A DNA stretch of 64,000 bases from Colwellia hornerae (GTDB lineage Bacteria > Pseudomonadota > Gammaproteobacteria > Enterobacterales > Alteromonadaceae). The position numbers and the translations under genes were made by a program. Location: positions 62,001 to 126,000 of the forward strand of contig NZ_VOLR01000014.1 in the NCBI RefSeq assembly GCF_007954355.1, given 5' to 3'. The notes under the pieces are model-generated. The model made no database searches, was not told the DNA's origin, and was given only the letters and a program-made list of their open reading frames with translations. Below, in pieces: positions 8,152 to 17,706 of the stretch. The first letter of the stretch is position 1, and each line of letters starts with the position of its first letter.

Positions 8152-8864
8152 TTAAACTTTAGCGTTAAAGCGAACACTTGTATTTTGTACTATATCTAGT
8201 ACATTGAAATAGACATCTTCACTGAACATGGATCTTGCATCATAAGGTTTCATAACAACATTCTCTTCAGTGATTCTGACTCTTTCAGCAGACCTTTTTT
8301 CAGCTTGTTCAATTACGTCCCTGACATGAATTCGGCCAACAACGTCTTCTTTGGTGTATATTGTATTGCTTCTTGATGTCTGTGTTTTTTCTCTAGCTAG
8401 GTCAGTATTTAAAAAATCAGTGGCTTCAATCAATTTATCACTAGCGTTAAGTTTGGCTTTTAAGTAGTTATATTCTCTTTTTGTTAGATCATGATCAATG
8501 ATGTCTATTTCATCGCCTGTGTTGGTAAAATCAAATTTTTTTTTAGTAGGTTGGGTTGCTCTTTTGCCACCTCCGCTAAAATACGCTGAGTTTCAGAGAC
8601 CATGTCATCAGCATATTTTTTTTGTTCCTTTTCAATAGCTACTAAGTCTAGAAGACCCTCTTTTAATTCAGCTGCTGTTGGTTTAGTTACTACCTTAATT
8701 GTTACCGTATTTTGTTGTGATGATGTTGCTATCGTGTTATTGGAAGTGCGGGTGTCATAGTGTGTTTTAGACTGGCTCACTTCCATGCTATTAATTTTTT
8801 GCGCTTGTGCAGAGGAGTTAGCTGAAACAGATATTGGCGTGGGTGTTGACGTAATAGCTTTCAT
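8152..8864 (-). pseudogene. Unrecognised gene split by a frameshift in an A9 run
   Basis: On the minus strand, ATG at 8864 follows a good ribosome binding site (AAAGGAATAGAAC) and opens a 119-codon frame that stops at 8505. Just before that stop the frame crosses nine A (T9 at 8536-8544 on the + strand). Shifting by one base there (one extra A, or a -1 ribosomal slip on A AAA AAA) joins it with no stop to the downstream frame that ends at 8152. The result is one protein of 237 residues. The downstream half has no ATG of its own; its only early start codon is a TTG. The product has a Ser/Thr/Asn-rich N-terminal half (1-60) and a charged helical part (ELKEGLLDLVAIEKEQKKYA). No signal peptide, membrane helix or known family is seen. 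The break may be a sequencing error, a true pseudogene, a phase-variable switch or programmed frameshifting. Confidence 0.65.
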
Positions 8865-9363
8865 GTTCTATTCCTTTTGAACGTTATTTATAAACTTGAC
8901 AGAAAAGGTTATCGGCTACTTTTTTATTAACTTAAGCCATCCCATAAATGAGACCATACTTTAATGACACATCAATGAGTAGTTTAAGCTCATTATTAGC
9001 ATTCATAGGCCAATTATTAACGGCAGCAATGAGCTTACAGCAGACCCATAGGTATGCAGTAAATTTTGATTAAAATTATCCTTAATATGTTCATGACTTC
9101 ACAAAAGCTAATGTCAGCTTATGGCTATCAGTTGACCTGAAGAATAATCAGCAGAGAACGTCAGGAATGTGCGCAGAGTGATCGTTAATGTTGGTTAGCG
9201 GCCTTTATAACACTAGTAGTTAAGACCTCAAATAGGCACAAAATAATAAGGCTTTGTCGTCTCAAAAAATTTATTTCGTCTTAAGCCGATAACGTTAACT
9301 TAGATTTAGTCCTCGAACGGATAACTCCATTACTGATATCTACTCAGACAGTTGAAGCAGATA
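8865..9363. other. Non-coding stretch of about 500 bp
   Basis: This lies between the 5' end of the split gene and the 3' end of ubiB. I find no open frame with a credible start on either strand. The promoter of the split gene should lie in its left part, where a TTGACA hexamer (8896-8901) is on the opposite strand and so does not serve it. Otherwise I see nothing in it. Confidence 0.5.
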
Positions 9364-10929
9364 TCAATGAAATATAATGGCTGCACAAATACATAAGGTA
9401 CTAAAGAGCAAAGTACCAATAATAATTTTATGGTTTTTGTGCTGCTGCGCTTTTAATTCAGTGAATAAGTGCATTTGCTTTTGACGGGTTACTTGGGTCG
9501 TTTTTAAATAATCATAAAGCAAGTCTGGCATTTCAGGCAATTTCTCATTCCAAAAAGGCAGATTCTCTTTTATCTTTTTGAATACGGCTTTAACACCCAT
9601 TTGCTGTTTTACCCAATTCTCTAAGAAAGGTTTAGCTGTTTGCCATAAGTCGAGTTGCGGGTATAGTTGTCGGCCTAAACCTTCAATATAGAGCAAGGTT
9701 TTCTGTAATAAAACCAATTGCGGTTGTACTTCCATATTGAATCGTCTGGCGGTGTTAAAAAGACTGACCAGCACTTGTCCGAAAGATATTTCTGATAAGG
9801 GTTTGTTAAATATTGGTTCGCAAACGGTGCGAATAGCAAATTCAAATTCATCAACACTGGTCTCGCTTGGTACCCAGCCAGAGTCAACATGAAGCTCGGC
9901 AACTTTGCGATAATCTCTATTAAAAAACGCGACAAAATTTTCGGCCAAGTAGCGTTTATCTTCACGGTTTAACGTGCCACAAATACCACAATCTATCGCT
10001 ATCCATGTTGGATCTGCAGGGTGTGTTGCATCGACAAAAACATTGCCTGGATGCATATCGGCATGAAAAAAACTGTCACGAAATACTTGGGTAAAAAATA
10101 CTTCAACACCACGCTCAGCCAGTAATTTCATATCTACGCCAAGCCCTTGAAGTGTTGCTATTTCTCCAACGCCAATACCATAAATACGCTCCATAACCAT
10201 CACGTTTTCATGGCTAAAATCACTATAAACCTTGGGGACATATAATACGCTATCGCTGGCATTACCTTGGGAGAAATTATGCTTTAATAAGGTTGCATTC
10301 GCAGCTTCACGGTTGAGATCTAGTTCGTCAATAATTGTTTTTCGATATTCATTAACGACTTCTTTTGGGCGTAGTCGTTTACCATCAGGTAAAAATTTAG
10401 CGACAACACCCGCAAATAACGACATGACTTTTACGTCAGCTAAAATTGTCTCGGTAATATTGGGCCGTAAAACTTTAAGGACCACTTCAAAAGATTGTCC
10501 GTCTTGCAGCAAAGTGGCGGTATGCACTTGGGCAATTGACGCCGAAGCAAGGGGTTGAATATCAAAATCACTAAAATGCTGATTAAATGTTTCTTCACCT
10601 ATGGCTTTTAAAATAATAGCCTTGGCTAATTCACCGTCAAAAGCAGGTACTTGATCTTGCAGTAATGCCAGTTCGTTGGCAAAATCTTCAGGGAGTAAGT
10701 CACGACGGGTTGATAGCATCTGGCCAAATTTTACAAACACCGGACCTAAAGATTCAATCGCTAGACGAAGGCGCAAGGCTGAAGGTTTATCTTGGTGTTT
10801 ATTGCGTAACCAGAATAATGTGAAGCGAATAAGTTTCGCATACCAAGGTAGCATATGGCTTGGGATCAGTTCATCAAGACCAAATTGAAGAAATGTTTTA
10901 ATGATGCGATAAAGTCGAAAACTGCTCAC
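9364..10929 (-). CDS. ubiB: Ubiquinone biosynthesis ATPase/kinase-like protein UbiB
   Basis: A membrane-associated atypical (ABC1/ADCK) kinase-like protein needed for ubiquinone synthesis, thought to use ATP hydrolysis to help extract or present Q precursors. It has 521 residues, near the E. coli length of 546. The family-specific KFGQ (67-70) and the Ala-rich loop ASASIAQVH (128-136) are present. The catalytic loop [12 protein letters not shown] and metal-binding IDCG follow, and the C-terminus ends in a hydrophobic helix (502-521). The start is GTG with CAAGGAAC upstream, 15 bases after the ubiJ stop. It is the last gene of the ubiE-ubiJ-ubiB operon. Confidence 0.96.
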   Translation of the reverse strand: MSSFRLYRIIKTFLQFGLDELIPSHMLPWYAKLIRFTLFWLRNKHQDKPSALRLRLAIESLGPVFVKFGQMLSTRRDLLPEDFANELALLQDQVPAFDGELAKAIILKAIGEETFNQHFSDFDIQPLASASIAQVHTATLLQDGQSFEVVLKVLRPNITETILADVKVMSLFAGVVAKFLPDGKRLRPKEVVNEYRKTIIDELDLNREAANATLLKHNFSQGNASDSVLYVPKVYSDFSHENVMVMERIYGIGVGEIATLQGLGVDMKLLAERGVEVFFTQVFRDSFFHADMHPGNVFVDATHPADPTWIAIDCGICGTLNREDKRYLAENFVAFFNRDYRKVAELHVDSGWVPSETSVDEFEFAIRTVCEPIFNKPLSEISFGQVLVSLFNTARRFNMEVQPQLVLLQKTLLYIEGLGRQLYPQLDLWQTAKPFLENWVKQQMGVKAVFKKIKENLPFWNEKLPEMPDLLYDYLKTTQVTRQKQMHLFTELKAQQHKNHKIIIGTLLFSTLCICAAIIFH

Positions 10930-10944
10930 AATGTTCCTTGAGAA

Positions 10945-11583
10945 TTAAGTTAAGAGAGTTATTTTTTCAGCAAGTCGCTGAATACGTTCCGCTACTGTAT
11001 TTGTTTGCTTAGTTATTTCAGTGACTTGCTCACTAAAACTACCGAGTTGACTGGCTGTCACCACTAAGCGTTTTTCATGTACTAACCATTCGCTGGCGTC
11101 TGCTTGTATCTGTTGTGTGGCAAAATTAATTTTTTTTGCCCAACTCTTACCTAACTGCGACAACTTATACGTAGGAATATCACCAATATGCTGAGCAAGC
11201 TCGCTTTGCCAATCTATTTCTAATGATTGGGCAATATTAGCAAATTGTTGAGCCACTTTAATATCGCCTTGAACATCGAGTTTTTCTTGTTTGATCAACT
11301 CAGTAATTTGTTGTTCTTTCTTTAGTTCTCGTAAAGTTTTTATGCTGGTATTTATTGTACAGTCGCTGCGCTCAGTTAAGCTGGTCACTAAAACTTTGTT
11401 GCCATCAATAGAAAAACTTAGCGGAAAACCTAACTCAGTTAATAAAACGGTTAATGTTTTTTGCTCTAAGACCTGTAAAACTCCAGCACCCTTAATATTG
11501 AGTGCCAGTGCTTGGTTAAAGGCAAACTCTACTGTCGAACAGAGCGTTTGCTGAAACATTAACTGACTATTGAGGTTTGTCAC
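10945..11583 (-). CDS. ubiJ: Ubiquinone biosynthesis accessory factor UbiJ (SCP2 domain)
   Basis: The protein has 212 residues. The N-terminal ~110 form an SCP2-like lipid-binding fold, and the C-terminal part is helical and coiled (LGSFSEQVTEITKQTNTVAERIQRLAEKI). In E. coli UbiJ binds lipid Q intermediates and pairs with UbiK in the soluble Ubi complex. It starts with GTG two bases after the ubiE stop, so translation is probably coupled. The position between ubiE and ubiB is the standard gammaproteobacterial order and supports the assignment. Confidence 0.93.
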   Translation of the reverse strand: MTNLNSQLMFQQTLCSTVEFAFNQALALNIKGAGVLQVLEQKTLTVLLTELGFPLSFSIDGNKVLVTSLTERSDCTINTSIKTLRELKKEQQITELIKQEKLDVQGDIKVAQQFANIAQSLEIDWQSELAQHIGDIPTYKLSQLGKSWAKKINFATQQIQADASEWLVHEKRLVVTASQLGSFSEQVTEITKQTNTVAERIQRLAEKITLLT

Positions 11584-11585
11584 GA

Positions 11586-12377
11586 TTAAAACTTATAACC
11601 TTTGTGCAAGGCAACAACACCGCCGGTGAGGTTTTTGAAACTTGTTTGTTCAAAACCCGCTGAGTCCATCATCTCTTTTAATGTTTCTTGATCTGGGTGC
11701 ATGCGAATTGATTCGGCTAAATATTGATAGCTATCGCCATCTTTAGCGACTAACTCGCCCATTTTAGGGAGAATATTAAAAGAATAAAAGTCGTAAGCCT
11801 TACTAATTAACTCGTGCTCGGGTTTTGAAAACTCTAGCACCAATAAACGACCTCCGGGTTTTAATACGCGGTAAATAGAGCGTAGCGCCATGTCTTTATC
11901 AGTAACGTTACGTAAACCAAAAGCGATAGTGACAATATCAAAGGTATTATCTTCAAAGGGTAAGTATTGTGCATTAGCTTGTACGTATTCAATATTTTGT
12001 ACTAAACCTTTGTCACGTAACTTATCTCGGCCAACATTGAGCATAGAGCTATTAATATCAGCAAGAATAACCTTACCTTCTCGGCCAACTAGTTGTGAAA
12101 ACTTTGCGGTTAAATCACCGGTACCACCAGCGAGATCTAGTACTTTATTACCAGGACGTACACCACTAGCATCAATGGTAAAGCGTTTCCATAAGCGGTG
12201 AATACCAAAAGACATCAAGTCATTCATCACATCATATTGTGCGGCGACAGAGTGAAACACACTGGCAACCTTCGACTCTTTATCGTTTTTATCTACCGTT
12301 TGGTAGCCAAAATGCGTAGTGTTGTCACTTGCAGAGCTTGAGCTATTTTCTTGATGATTATCTTGTTGAGCAGCCAT
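11586..12377 (-). CDS. ubiE: Demethylmenaquinone / 2-methoxy-6-polyprenyl-benzoquinol C-methyltransferase UbiE
   Basis: A SAM-dependent class I methyltransferase that adds the C-methyl group in ubiquinone and menaquinone synthesis. It has 263 residues. The SAM motif [10 protein letters not shown] is at 79-88, the acidic loop ADINSSML follows, and FGLRNVTD, the UbiE family signature, comes later. The N-terminal ~30 residues are Ser/Asn/Gln-rich and not conserved. It is the first gene of ubiE-ubiJ-ubiB, and the promoter should lie in 12378-12560, divergent from the lipoprotein gene. Confidence 0.97.
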   Translation of the reverse strand: MAAQQDNHQENSSSSASDNTTHFGYQTVDKNDKESKVASVFHSVAAQYDVMNDLMSFGIHRLWKRFTIDASGVRPGNKVLDLAGGTGDLTAKFSQLVGREGKVILADINSSMLNVGRDKLRDKGLVQNIEYVQANAQYLPFEDNTFDIVTIAFGLRNVTDKDMALRSIYRVLKPGGRLLVLEFSKPEHELISKAYDFYSFNILPKMGELVAKDGDSYQYLAESIRMHPDQETLKEMMDSAGFEQTSFKNLTGGVVALHKGYKF

Positions 12378-12562
12378 CTAACATTCACTTATCACTAAAA
12401 TTACTAACAGTTTACCGCATTTTTTAGCAATTATTAACACTTGAAATCAAGTGGCAGTGTTTTTTATTAAATGGACTGTGCTGGTTAAACTTTATCCGCT
12501 AATTAATATACGTTATTATGGTTAATATTATGTTTACCCTTATTGTTGCAGGTGGCGATATT

Positions 12563-12838
12563 ATGAAATTTTATTTAGTAGTGTTGATGTTTTTATTGCA
12601 GGGCTGTCAGCAAAATTCAGCAGCAGTGGCAGCAAAAAATAGTAGTGAAAAAGTAGGTATAAATAAAATTATTTGTCAGCAGTCAACGACACCACCACTT
12701 AAAAACACGCTGAAGTTAAAAGAGTTGTTAATTGCCAACGGGAAAATTGACGCTTCATTATCTGACCAAGAAGTAGAGCATGCAGTTAATGCGTATATCC
12801 GTAAGAAGAATGCGGCCTTGAAAAACTGTGCTAAATAA
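12563..12838 (+). CDS. Small lipoprotein upstream of the M6 protease
   Basis: The protein has 91 residues from ATG 12563, which follows AGGTGGCG at good spacing; an upstream in-frame ATG at 12518 would hide the signal peptide. The signal MKFYLVVLMFLLQGC ends in a lipobox with Cys15. The mature part has three further Cys. Residues 54-83 (from ELLIANGKI to AYIRKKN) line up without gaps with residues 47-76 of the protease encoded 22 bases downstream. Shared positions include L, G, A, Y and KK, with many conservative changes between. I know no family for it. Tight spacing suggests an operon with the protease, perhaps as a surface partner, inhibitor or propeptide-like factor. Confidence 0.65.
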   Translation: MKFYLVVLMFLLQGCQQNSAAVAAKNSSEKVGINKIICQQSTTPPLKNTLKLKELLIANGKIDASLSDQEVEHAVNAYIRKKNAALKNCAK

Positions 12839-12860
12839 TAAGTCACACCGAGGAAAATTG

Positions 12861-15482
12861 ATGAAGATACCCTATTTATTAGCGTTGTTGGTCTTGATAA
12901 TCCAGCTGCCTTTACGAGCCGAAAACATTGACAACACAAAACGTTTTTCTAAAAGTGCACCAGCAGATGCCGGTGTTATTAATAAAGAGCGTATCCTCTA
13001 TTGGTTAGAAAAAAGAGGTGAATTGTCAATAAACGCCACCGAAGAACAAAAAAAACAAGCACTGACTGACTATCTGATAAAAAAATCATTTAAACCTAAA
13101 GCTTTGCCGTTGGCACTATCAAAAAAAGTTGTTGCGGCTGAACGTTTTAGTAGTGGTGAGTTTCGTCAAAAGATGAGCTTCAATCATGAGTTGAAAAAAA
13201 CTCAAATCGCCCATTATTTATTACAAGAAACTGCTGCTGCCGACGTTGAAACCACGGTTAAAGTTTTAGCGATACTGATCGATTTTAATGATTTAAAGCA
13301 TAATGATAATGGTTTGTCAGCGAATGATACCGATATGTTTTATTCAAGCTATTCGGTTGCTCATTACAATGATCTTTTATTCTCTGCGAAGGGCTTTGAT
13401 GGCCCTTCAGGACAAAATATTGAATCGGCTTTTCAATATTATCAACATGAGTCTGGTCAGCAATTCTTTTTTACTGGTCAAGTTAAGGGGTGGGTGACTG
13501 CAGAAAACAATGCCAGTTACTATGGTAGCAACGACGAAGAAACTGAAAATGATCAAAATGTTAAGGAGCTTGTTGTTGAGGCAGTTACACAACTTGTTGC
13601 TGAAGGTATAGATTTATCAGCTTACGACAAAACTGATTTATTTGATTTTGACGGAGACGGTAATGTTAATGAACCCGACGGTATTATTGATCATATTATG
13701 CTTTTCCATGCCAGTATCGGTGAGGAAGCGGGCGGTGGTAACTTAGCCGAAGATGCTATTTGGTCGCATCGAAGTTTTGTGCTCAATGAAACGGGTGATC
13801 AACCAGCCACTATTCCGGGCTCTGAGATAAAAGCGTTTGGTTATACCATTAACCCCATCGATGCGGCTCCTGGTGTTGTTGTCCATGAATTTGGTCATGA
13901 TTTAGGTTTGCTTGACGAATATGATATCGATAGTAGTGATATCGGTGCGCCTGTTTCAGAGTGGTCAGTCATGGCTTCTGGCACTTGGCTCGGTTCTCCA
14001 GCAGGAACGCGTCCTTCTGCCTTTAGTCCTCTTGCGCGTGATTATCTACAAGAGCGTTATCAAGGCAACTGGATAACTCAACGCGAAGTTGATTTTGCAA
14101 GCTTAAGCACTGAAAGTATTTCCTTGGTTAGTACTGTCGATCATACTGCGATTAACCAAATCAAGGTGAACTTACCGCCGTTAGCATTAGACTTTCCTGC
14201 GGCTTACGCAGGCACATATCAGTTTTATTCTAATAAAGGCGACATGATGGAAAACAGTATGTCGTTTTCTGCCAATTTACCTACGGGTACCTCAATATTA
14301 TCGATGAAGGCGCGTTGGGAAATAGAACAAGACTACGACTACGTGCAAGTATTGGTAAATAACACCGCGATTAAGGGAAATTACAGCCAAAATAGTAATC
14401 CTTATTACCCGAGTATAGGCGAGTATATCAGTGGAAATTCAGCAGATATTGTTAGTGGCGAAGGTGATTTAAAATGGGCTGATTTAACTTTTGACCTCGC
14501 TAGCTTTGCCGGACAAAGTGTCGTTATTAAAATTAATTATGTTACTGACCAAGCAGAAGGTGGTTATGGTTTTGTCGCGGATGAAATAAAGGTAACCAAT
14601 GGTGTCAGTGAGGTTATTGCGATTAACGGTGAAACTGAAAATCAGGCAACATTGGCGGGCTTTAGTCGTTTATCGGATAAAATTGCTGGTTTAGCTCATT
14701 ATTATTATGTACAGCTACGTAGCCATACCAGTGTCGATAGTCGCTTGAACAGCATTGGTTATGATGCCGGTGTTTTACTTTGGTATCGTAATGACAATGT
14801 TGCTGATAACAAAGTCGATGAGCATGCCGGGCAGTTATTTATTGGTGTGGTTGACGCGGATCAAAACCTAGTAAAAGCAGGTGATGGCAGTAGCAAAAAT
14901 TCGGCATATCAGATACACGACGCAGCATTTAGTTTATACGACCAACAACCCTTTAATGGTGATGTTAATAATGTCGCGACGAGTTTCTTTAGTGATGCCG
15001 ATGATCACTCCTCGCCAGGTCAGCCTGAATCTGGTGTGATCCTACCCAAACTCGACTTTAGCATGAAGGTCGACTTGCAAAGCTCTGATAGCACATCGGC
15101 AACGGTAACACTTTCAAGCTCCTCGGAAGCGTCCGATTTAAGCGTTTCATTTTCTTATTCAGCCAATGATTTAGTGGTGAACTTTACTTCAGTGCCAGTT
15201 GGGGGCGATTCGCAATATAGCTATGCTTGGGATTTTGATGATAATAGCAGCAGTAACATACAAAACCCGAGTCATACTTATACTCAGGCTGGCAGCTATA
15301 GTGTTGAATTAACGGTAATGGACAGCACAGGTCTTAGTGTTAAAACGACCAAAAGCATTACGGTCAGTAAAACAGCTGCTGTTGTTGTTATAGCGCCATC
15401 AAAAGTGAAAAGTTCAGATGGAGGAGCAATAAGCTTTGCTCTATTATTGGGCTTATGTTTATTGAGAATAATAAGAAAGTAA
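12861..15482 (+). CDS. Secreted M6-family metalloprotease with PKD domain and GlyGly-CTERM tail
   Basis: The protein has 873 residues from ATG 12861, which is preceded by GAGGAAAATTG. The signal peptide spans 1-20 and a propeptide follows. The zinc-binding motif HEFGHDLGLLD (342-352) with H342, E343 and H346 marks the immune inhibitor A-like M6 family. A perfect EF-hand-type loop (DFDGDGNVNEPD, 262-273) probably binds calcium. A PKD domain lies near 780-833 (YAWDFDD, NPSHTYTQAGSYSVEL). The last 20 residues, GG then a hydrophobic helix then RIIRK, fit the GlyGly-CTERM sorting signal handled by rhombosortase and type II secretion. It probably degrades extracellular protein or targets host matrix. 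It is convergent with recG. Confidence 0.9.
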   Translation: MKIPYLLALLVLIIQLPLRAENIDNTKRFSKSAPADAGVINKERILYWLEKRGELSINATEEQKKQALTDYLIKKSFKPKALPLALSKKVVAAERFSSGEFRQKMSFNHELKKTQIAHYLLQETAAADVETTVKVLAILIDFNDLKHNDNGLSANDTDMFYSSYSVAHYNDLLFSAKGFDGPSGQNIESAFQYYQHESGQQFFFTGQVKGWVTAENNASYYGSNDEETENDQNVKELVVEAVTQLVAEGIDLSAYDKTDLFDFDGDGNVNEPDGIIDHIMLFHASIGEEAGGGNLAEDAIWSHRSFVLNETGDQPATIPGSEIKAFGYTINPIDAAPGVVVHEFGHDLGLLDEYDIDSSDIGAPVSEWSVMASGTWLGSPAGTRPSAFSPLARDYLQERYQGNWITQREVDFASLSTESISLVSTVDHTAINQIKVNLPPLALDFPAAYAGTYQFYSNKGDMMENSMSFSANLPTGTSILSMKARWEIEQDYDYVQVLVNNTAIKGNYSQNSNPYYPSIGEYISGNSADIVSGEGDLKWADLTFDLASFAGQSVVIKINYVTDQAEGGYGFVADEIKVTNGVSEVIAINGETENQATLAGFSRLSDKIAGLAHYYYVQLRSHTSVDSRLNSIGYDAGVLLWYRNDNVADNKVDEHAGQLFIGVVDADQNLVKAGDGSSKNSAYQIHDAAFSLYDQQPFNGDVNNVATSFFSDADDHSSPGQPESGVILPKLDFSMKVDLQSSDSTSATVTLSSSSEASDLSVSFSYSANDLVVNFTSVPVGGDSQYSYAWDFDDNSSSNIQNPSHTYTQAGSYSVELTVMDSTGLSVKTTKSITVSKTAAVVVIAPSKVKSSDGGAISFALLLGLCLLRIIRK

Positions 15483-15530
15483 TTTTGGCTATTCGCCTTT
15501 GCTTAGGTGCTTTTATTTTTATAAAGCAGT

Positions 15531-17621
15531 CTAAGCATTGGTAAAGTGTTCGCGCTCTCCCATCCAACGCTCAATAATAGCTTGGGCATTTTGTGGGTAC
15601 TTTTTCCAAATAAGATAAGCATGTTGCTGAACTTCTGGAATTAAATGAGCATCTCTGAGCAAGTCTGCAATTTTCAGATCGGCGAGACCGGTTTGCTTGG
15701 TACCTAAAAATTCACCTGGGCCTCGTATTTCTAAGTCTTTTTGTGCAATGACAAAACCGTCATTACTTTCACGCAATACCGCTAAGCGTTTGGTTGCGGT
15801 TTTAGAGAGTGGGCTTTTATACATTAAGACACAATGTGAAGCGACGGTGCCTCGTCCTACACGCCCACGTAGCTGATGGAGTTGCGCTAAGCCTAACCGT
15901 TCCGGATTTTCAATGACCATTAAACTCGAGTTGGGTACATCAACACCGACCTCAATAACGGTTGTCGCAACCAATAAGTCTAGTTCGCCTTTTTTAAACG
16001 TTTCCATTACCGACTGTTTTTCAGCGGCTTTCATTCTTCCGTGTATCAAACCAATTTTTAATTCTGTTAATTGCTCTTGTAAATACACCGCGGTATCTTC
16101 TGCTGCTTGGCATTGTAATACCTCAGACTCTTCAATTAATGTACACACCCAATAAGCTTGTCGGTTGTCTTCTACACAGCCTTTTCGAATGCGTTCAACT
16201 ACGTCGTCACGGCGTGTATCAGGTAAGGCAATAGTATTTATTGGGGTTCTTCCTGGGGGAAGTTCATCAATAATCGAGGTGTCTAAATCGGCATAAGCAG
16301 TCATGGCTAATGTGCGAGGGATTGGGGTTGCTGTCATAATCAATTGATGTGGATAATTCCCCTCAAAAGCGCCTTTCTCACGCAGTGATAAACGCTGATG
16401 TACACCAAAGCGATGTTGTTCATCAATAATAATCAGTGTTAAATTATGAAAGATAACTTTATCTTGAAATAAAGCATGGGTACCAACAATCATCTGCATA
16501 GTGCCATTTTCGATATGCTCTAGTGCGCTACGTCTTGCTTTTGCTTTCGTTTTTCCAGCTAGCCAGCCAACGCTGATATCGAGTGGTTCAAACCAGTTTT
16601 TAAAATTAAGGGCATGTTGTTCTGCTAATATTTCTGTTGGCGCCATTAAGGCAACCTGAAAGCCTTTACTGATAGCGGTGAGTGCCGCAAGTGCTGCAAC
16701 TAAGGTTTTTCCTGAACCAACATCACCTTGTACTAAGCGCATCATTGGCTGAGTTTTCATTAGGTCGTGACGAATTTCTTTTACCACTCTCGCTTGAGCA
16801 TTGGTGGGTGAAAAAGGTAATGAGGCTAAAAATTTATCACTGAGCGCTTTATCATCGATTAAAGAGATTGAACGATGAGCATCACTAGACTGGCGCAATT
16901 TCAGCATACTAAGATTATGCGCCAACAATTCTTCTTTTATTAATCGCAACTGTGCTGGGTGCTTACCCTCTTCTAATTGTATAACCGATGTTTCAGGGGG
17001 CGGACGATGAATAAGTGCCAAAGCTTGTGCGAGTGAGTAGTTTTGTAAATTAAATTCATCCGGTAATAACTCTTCAACTTGACCACGTTCCAATCTAATT
17101 AACGCTTGCTCTGTTAGATTGCGTAAGGTTATTTGTCGTAAGCCTTCAGTGGTTGGGTAAACGGGTGTCAGCGTTTCTTCTACCTCGGTTAAAGGCTGGT
17201 CTTGGTCAAGAGGTTTATACTCAGGATGGATTATTTCAAAACCACGAGCGCCACGCTTAATTTCACCATAACAGCGAATGCTCAGCCCCAATGCTAAGCT
17301 ATTTTTTTGTGCAGCGCTAAAGCGGAAAAAACGTAAATTTACTGTTCCTGAGCCATCTTGAACGGTAACCAATAACATACGCCCCTTGCCATTAATGATT
17401 TGGCTACCGGTGATTTCACCAATAATATTAGTGAAAACACCAGGGAAACAGTCTCGTATTGCGGTAACACGAGTCCGGTCTTCATAACGATTGGGTAAAT
17501 GAAAAAGTAAATCTTGTAGTGAGCGCAAGCCAACTTTTTCAAGTTTTTCTGCCATGCTTGGACCAACACCTTTTAAGCTGGTGATGGCTATTTGTGCGAG
17601 TTTGGCTAGCCCTTTTGACAC
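15531..17621 (-). CDS. recG: ATP-dependent DNA helicase RecG
   Basis: A branch-migration helicase that rewinds stalled forks and processes R-loops and D-loops. It has 696 residues, typical length (E. coli 693). The N-terminal wedge/OB region starts with LKGVGPSMAEKL and includes PNRYEDRT. Walker A GDVGSGKT lies near 300 and DEQHRFG near 400. Helicase motifs TATPIPRTLAMT, VATTVIEVGVDVPN and QLRGRVGRG follow. It is the last gene of the spoT-ridA-trmH-recG series. Confidence 0.97.
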   Translation of the reverse strand: MSKGLAKLAQIAITSLKGVGPSMAEKLEKVGLRSLQDLLFHLPNRYEDRTRVTAIRDCFPGVFTNIIGEITGSQIINGKGRMLLVTVQDGSGTVNLRFFRFSAAQKNSLALGLSIRCYGEIKRGARGFEIIHPEYKPLDQDQPLTEVEETLTPVYPTTEGLRQITLRNLTEQALIRLERGQVEELLPDEFNLQNYSLAQALALIHRPPPETSVIQLEEGKHPAQLRLIKEELLAHNLSMLKLRQSSDAHRSISLIDDKALSDKFLASLPFSPTNAQARVVKEIRHDLMKTQPMMRLVQGDVGSGKTLVAALAALTAISKGFQVALMAPTEILAEQHALNFKNWFEPLDISVGWLAGKTKAKARRSALEHIENGTMQMIVGTHALFQDKVIFHNLTLIIIDEQHRFGVHQRLSLREKGAFEGNYPHQLIMTATPIPRTLAMTAYADLDTSIIDELPPGRTPINTIALPDTRRDDVVERIRKGCVEDNRQAYWVCTLIEESEVLQCQAAEDTAVYLQEQLTELKIGLIHGRMKAAEKQSVMETFKKGELDLLVATTVIEVGVDVPNSSLMVIENPERLGLAQLHQLRGRVGRGTVASHCVLMYKSPLSKTATKRLAVLRESNDGFVIAQKDLEIRGPGEFLGTKQTGLADLKIADLLRDAHLIPEVQQHAYLIWKKYPQNAQAIIERWMGEREHFTNA

Positions 17622-17706
17622 TAAGTTATTGTCCTTTTATCATGTAGTCAAATCACCTAAACGGCATCTTTAAGGGCTTAGCTATAAAATTCAGCAATGC
17701 TGTCGA

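Noticed and set aside
8152-8433. A separate small gene on the minus strand
   Set aside because: It has no ATG or ribosome binding site, and it is the direct continuation of the 8505-8864 frame after a one-base shift at the A9 run.
10232-10558. Open frame on the + strand
   Set aside because: It lies wholly opposite ubiB, whose protein is fully conserved; no family resemblance and no ribosome binding site.
12518-12562. Longer N-termini for the two small lipoproteins (from 12518 and 7301)
   Set aside because: They would place 15 and 23 residues before the signal peptides; the internal ATGs give normal lipoprotein signals.
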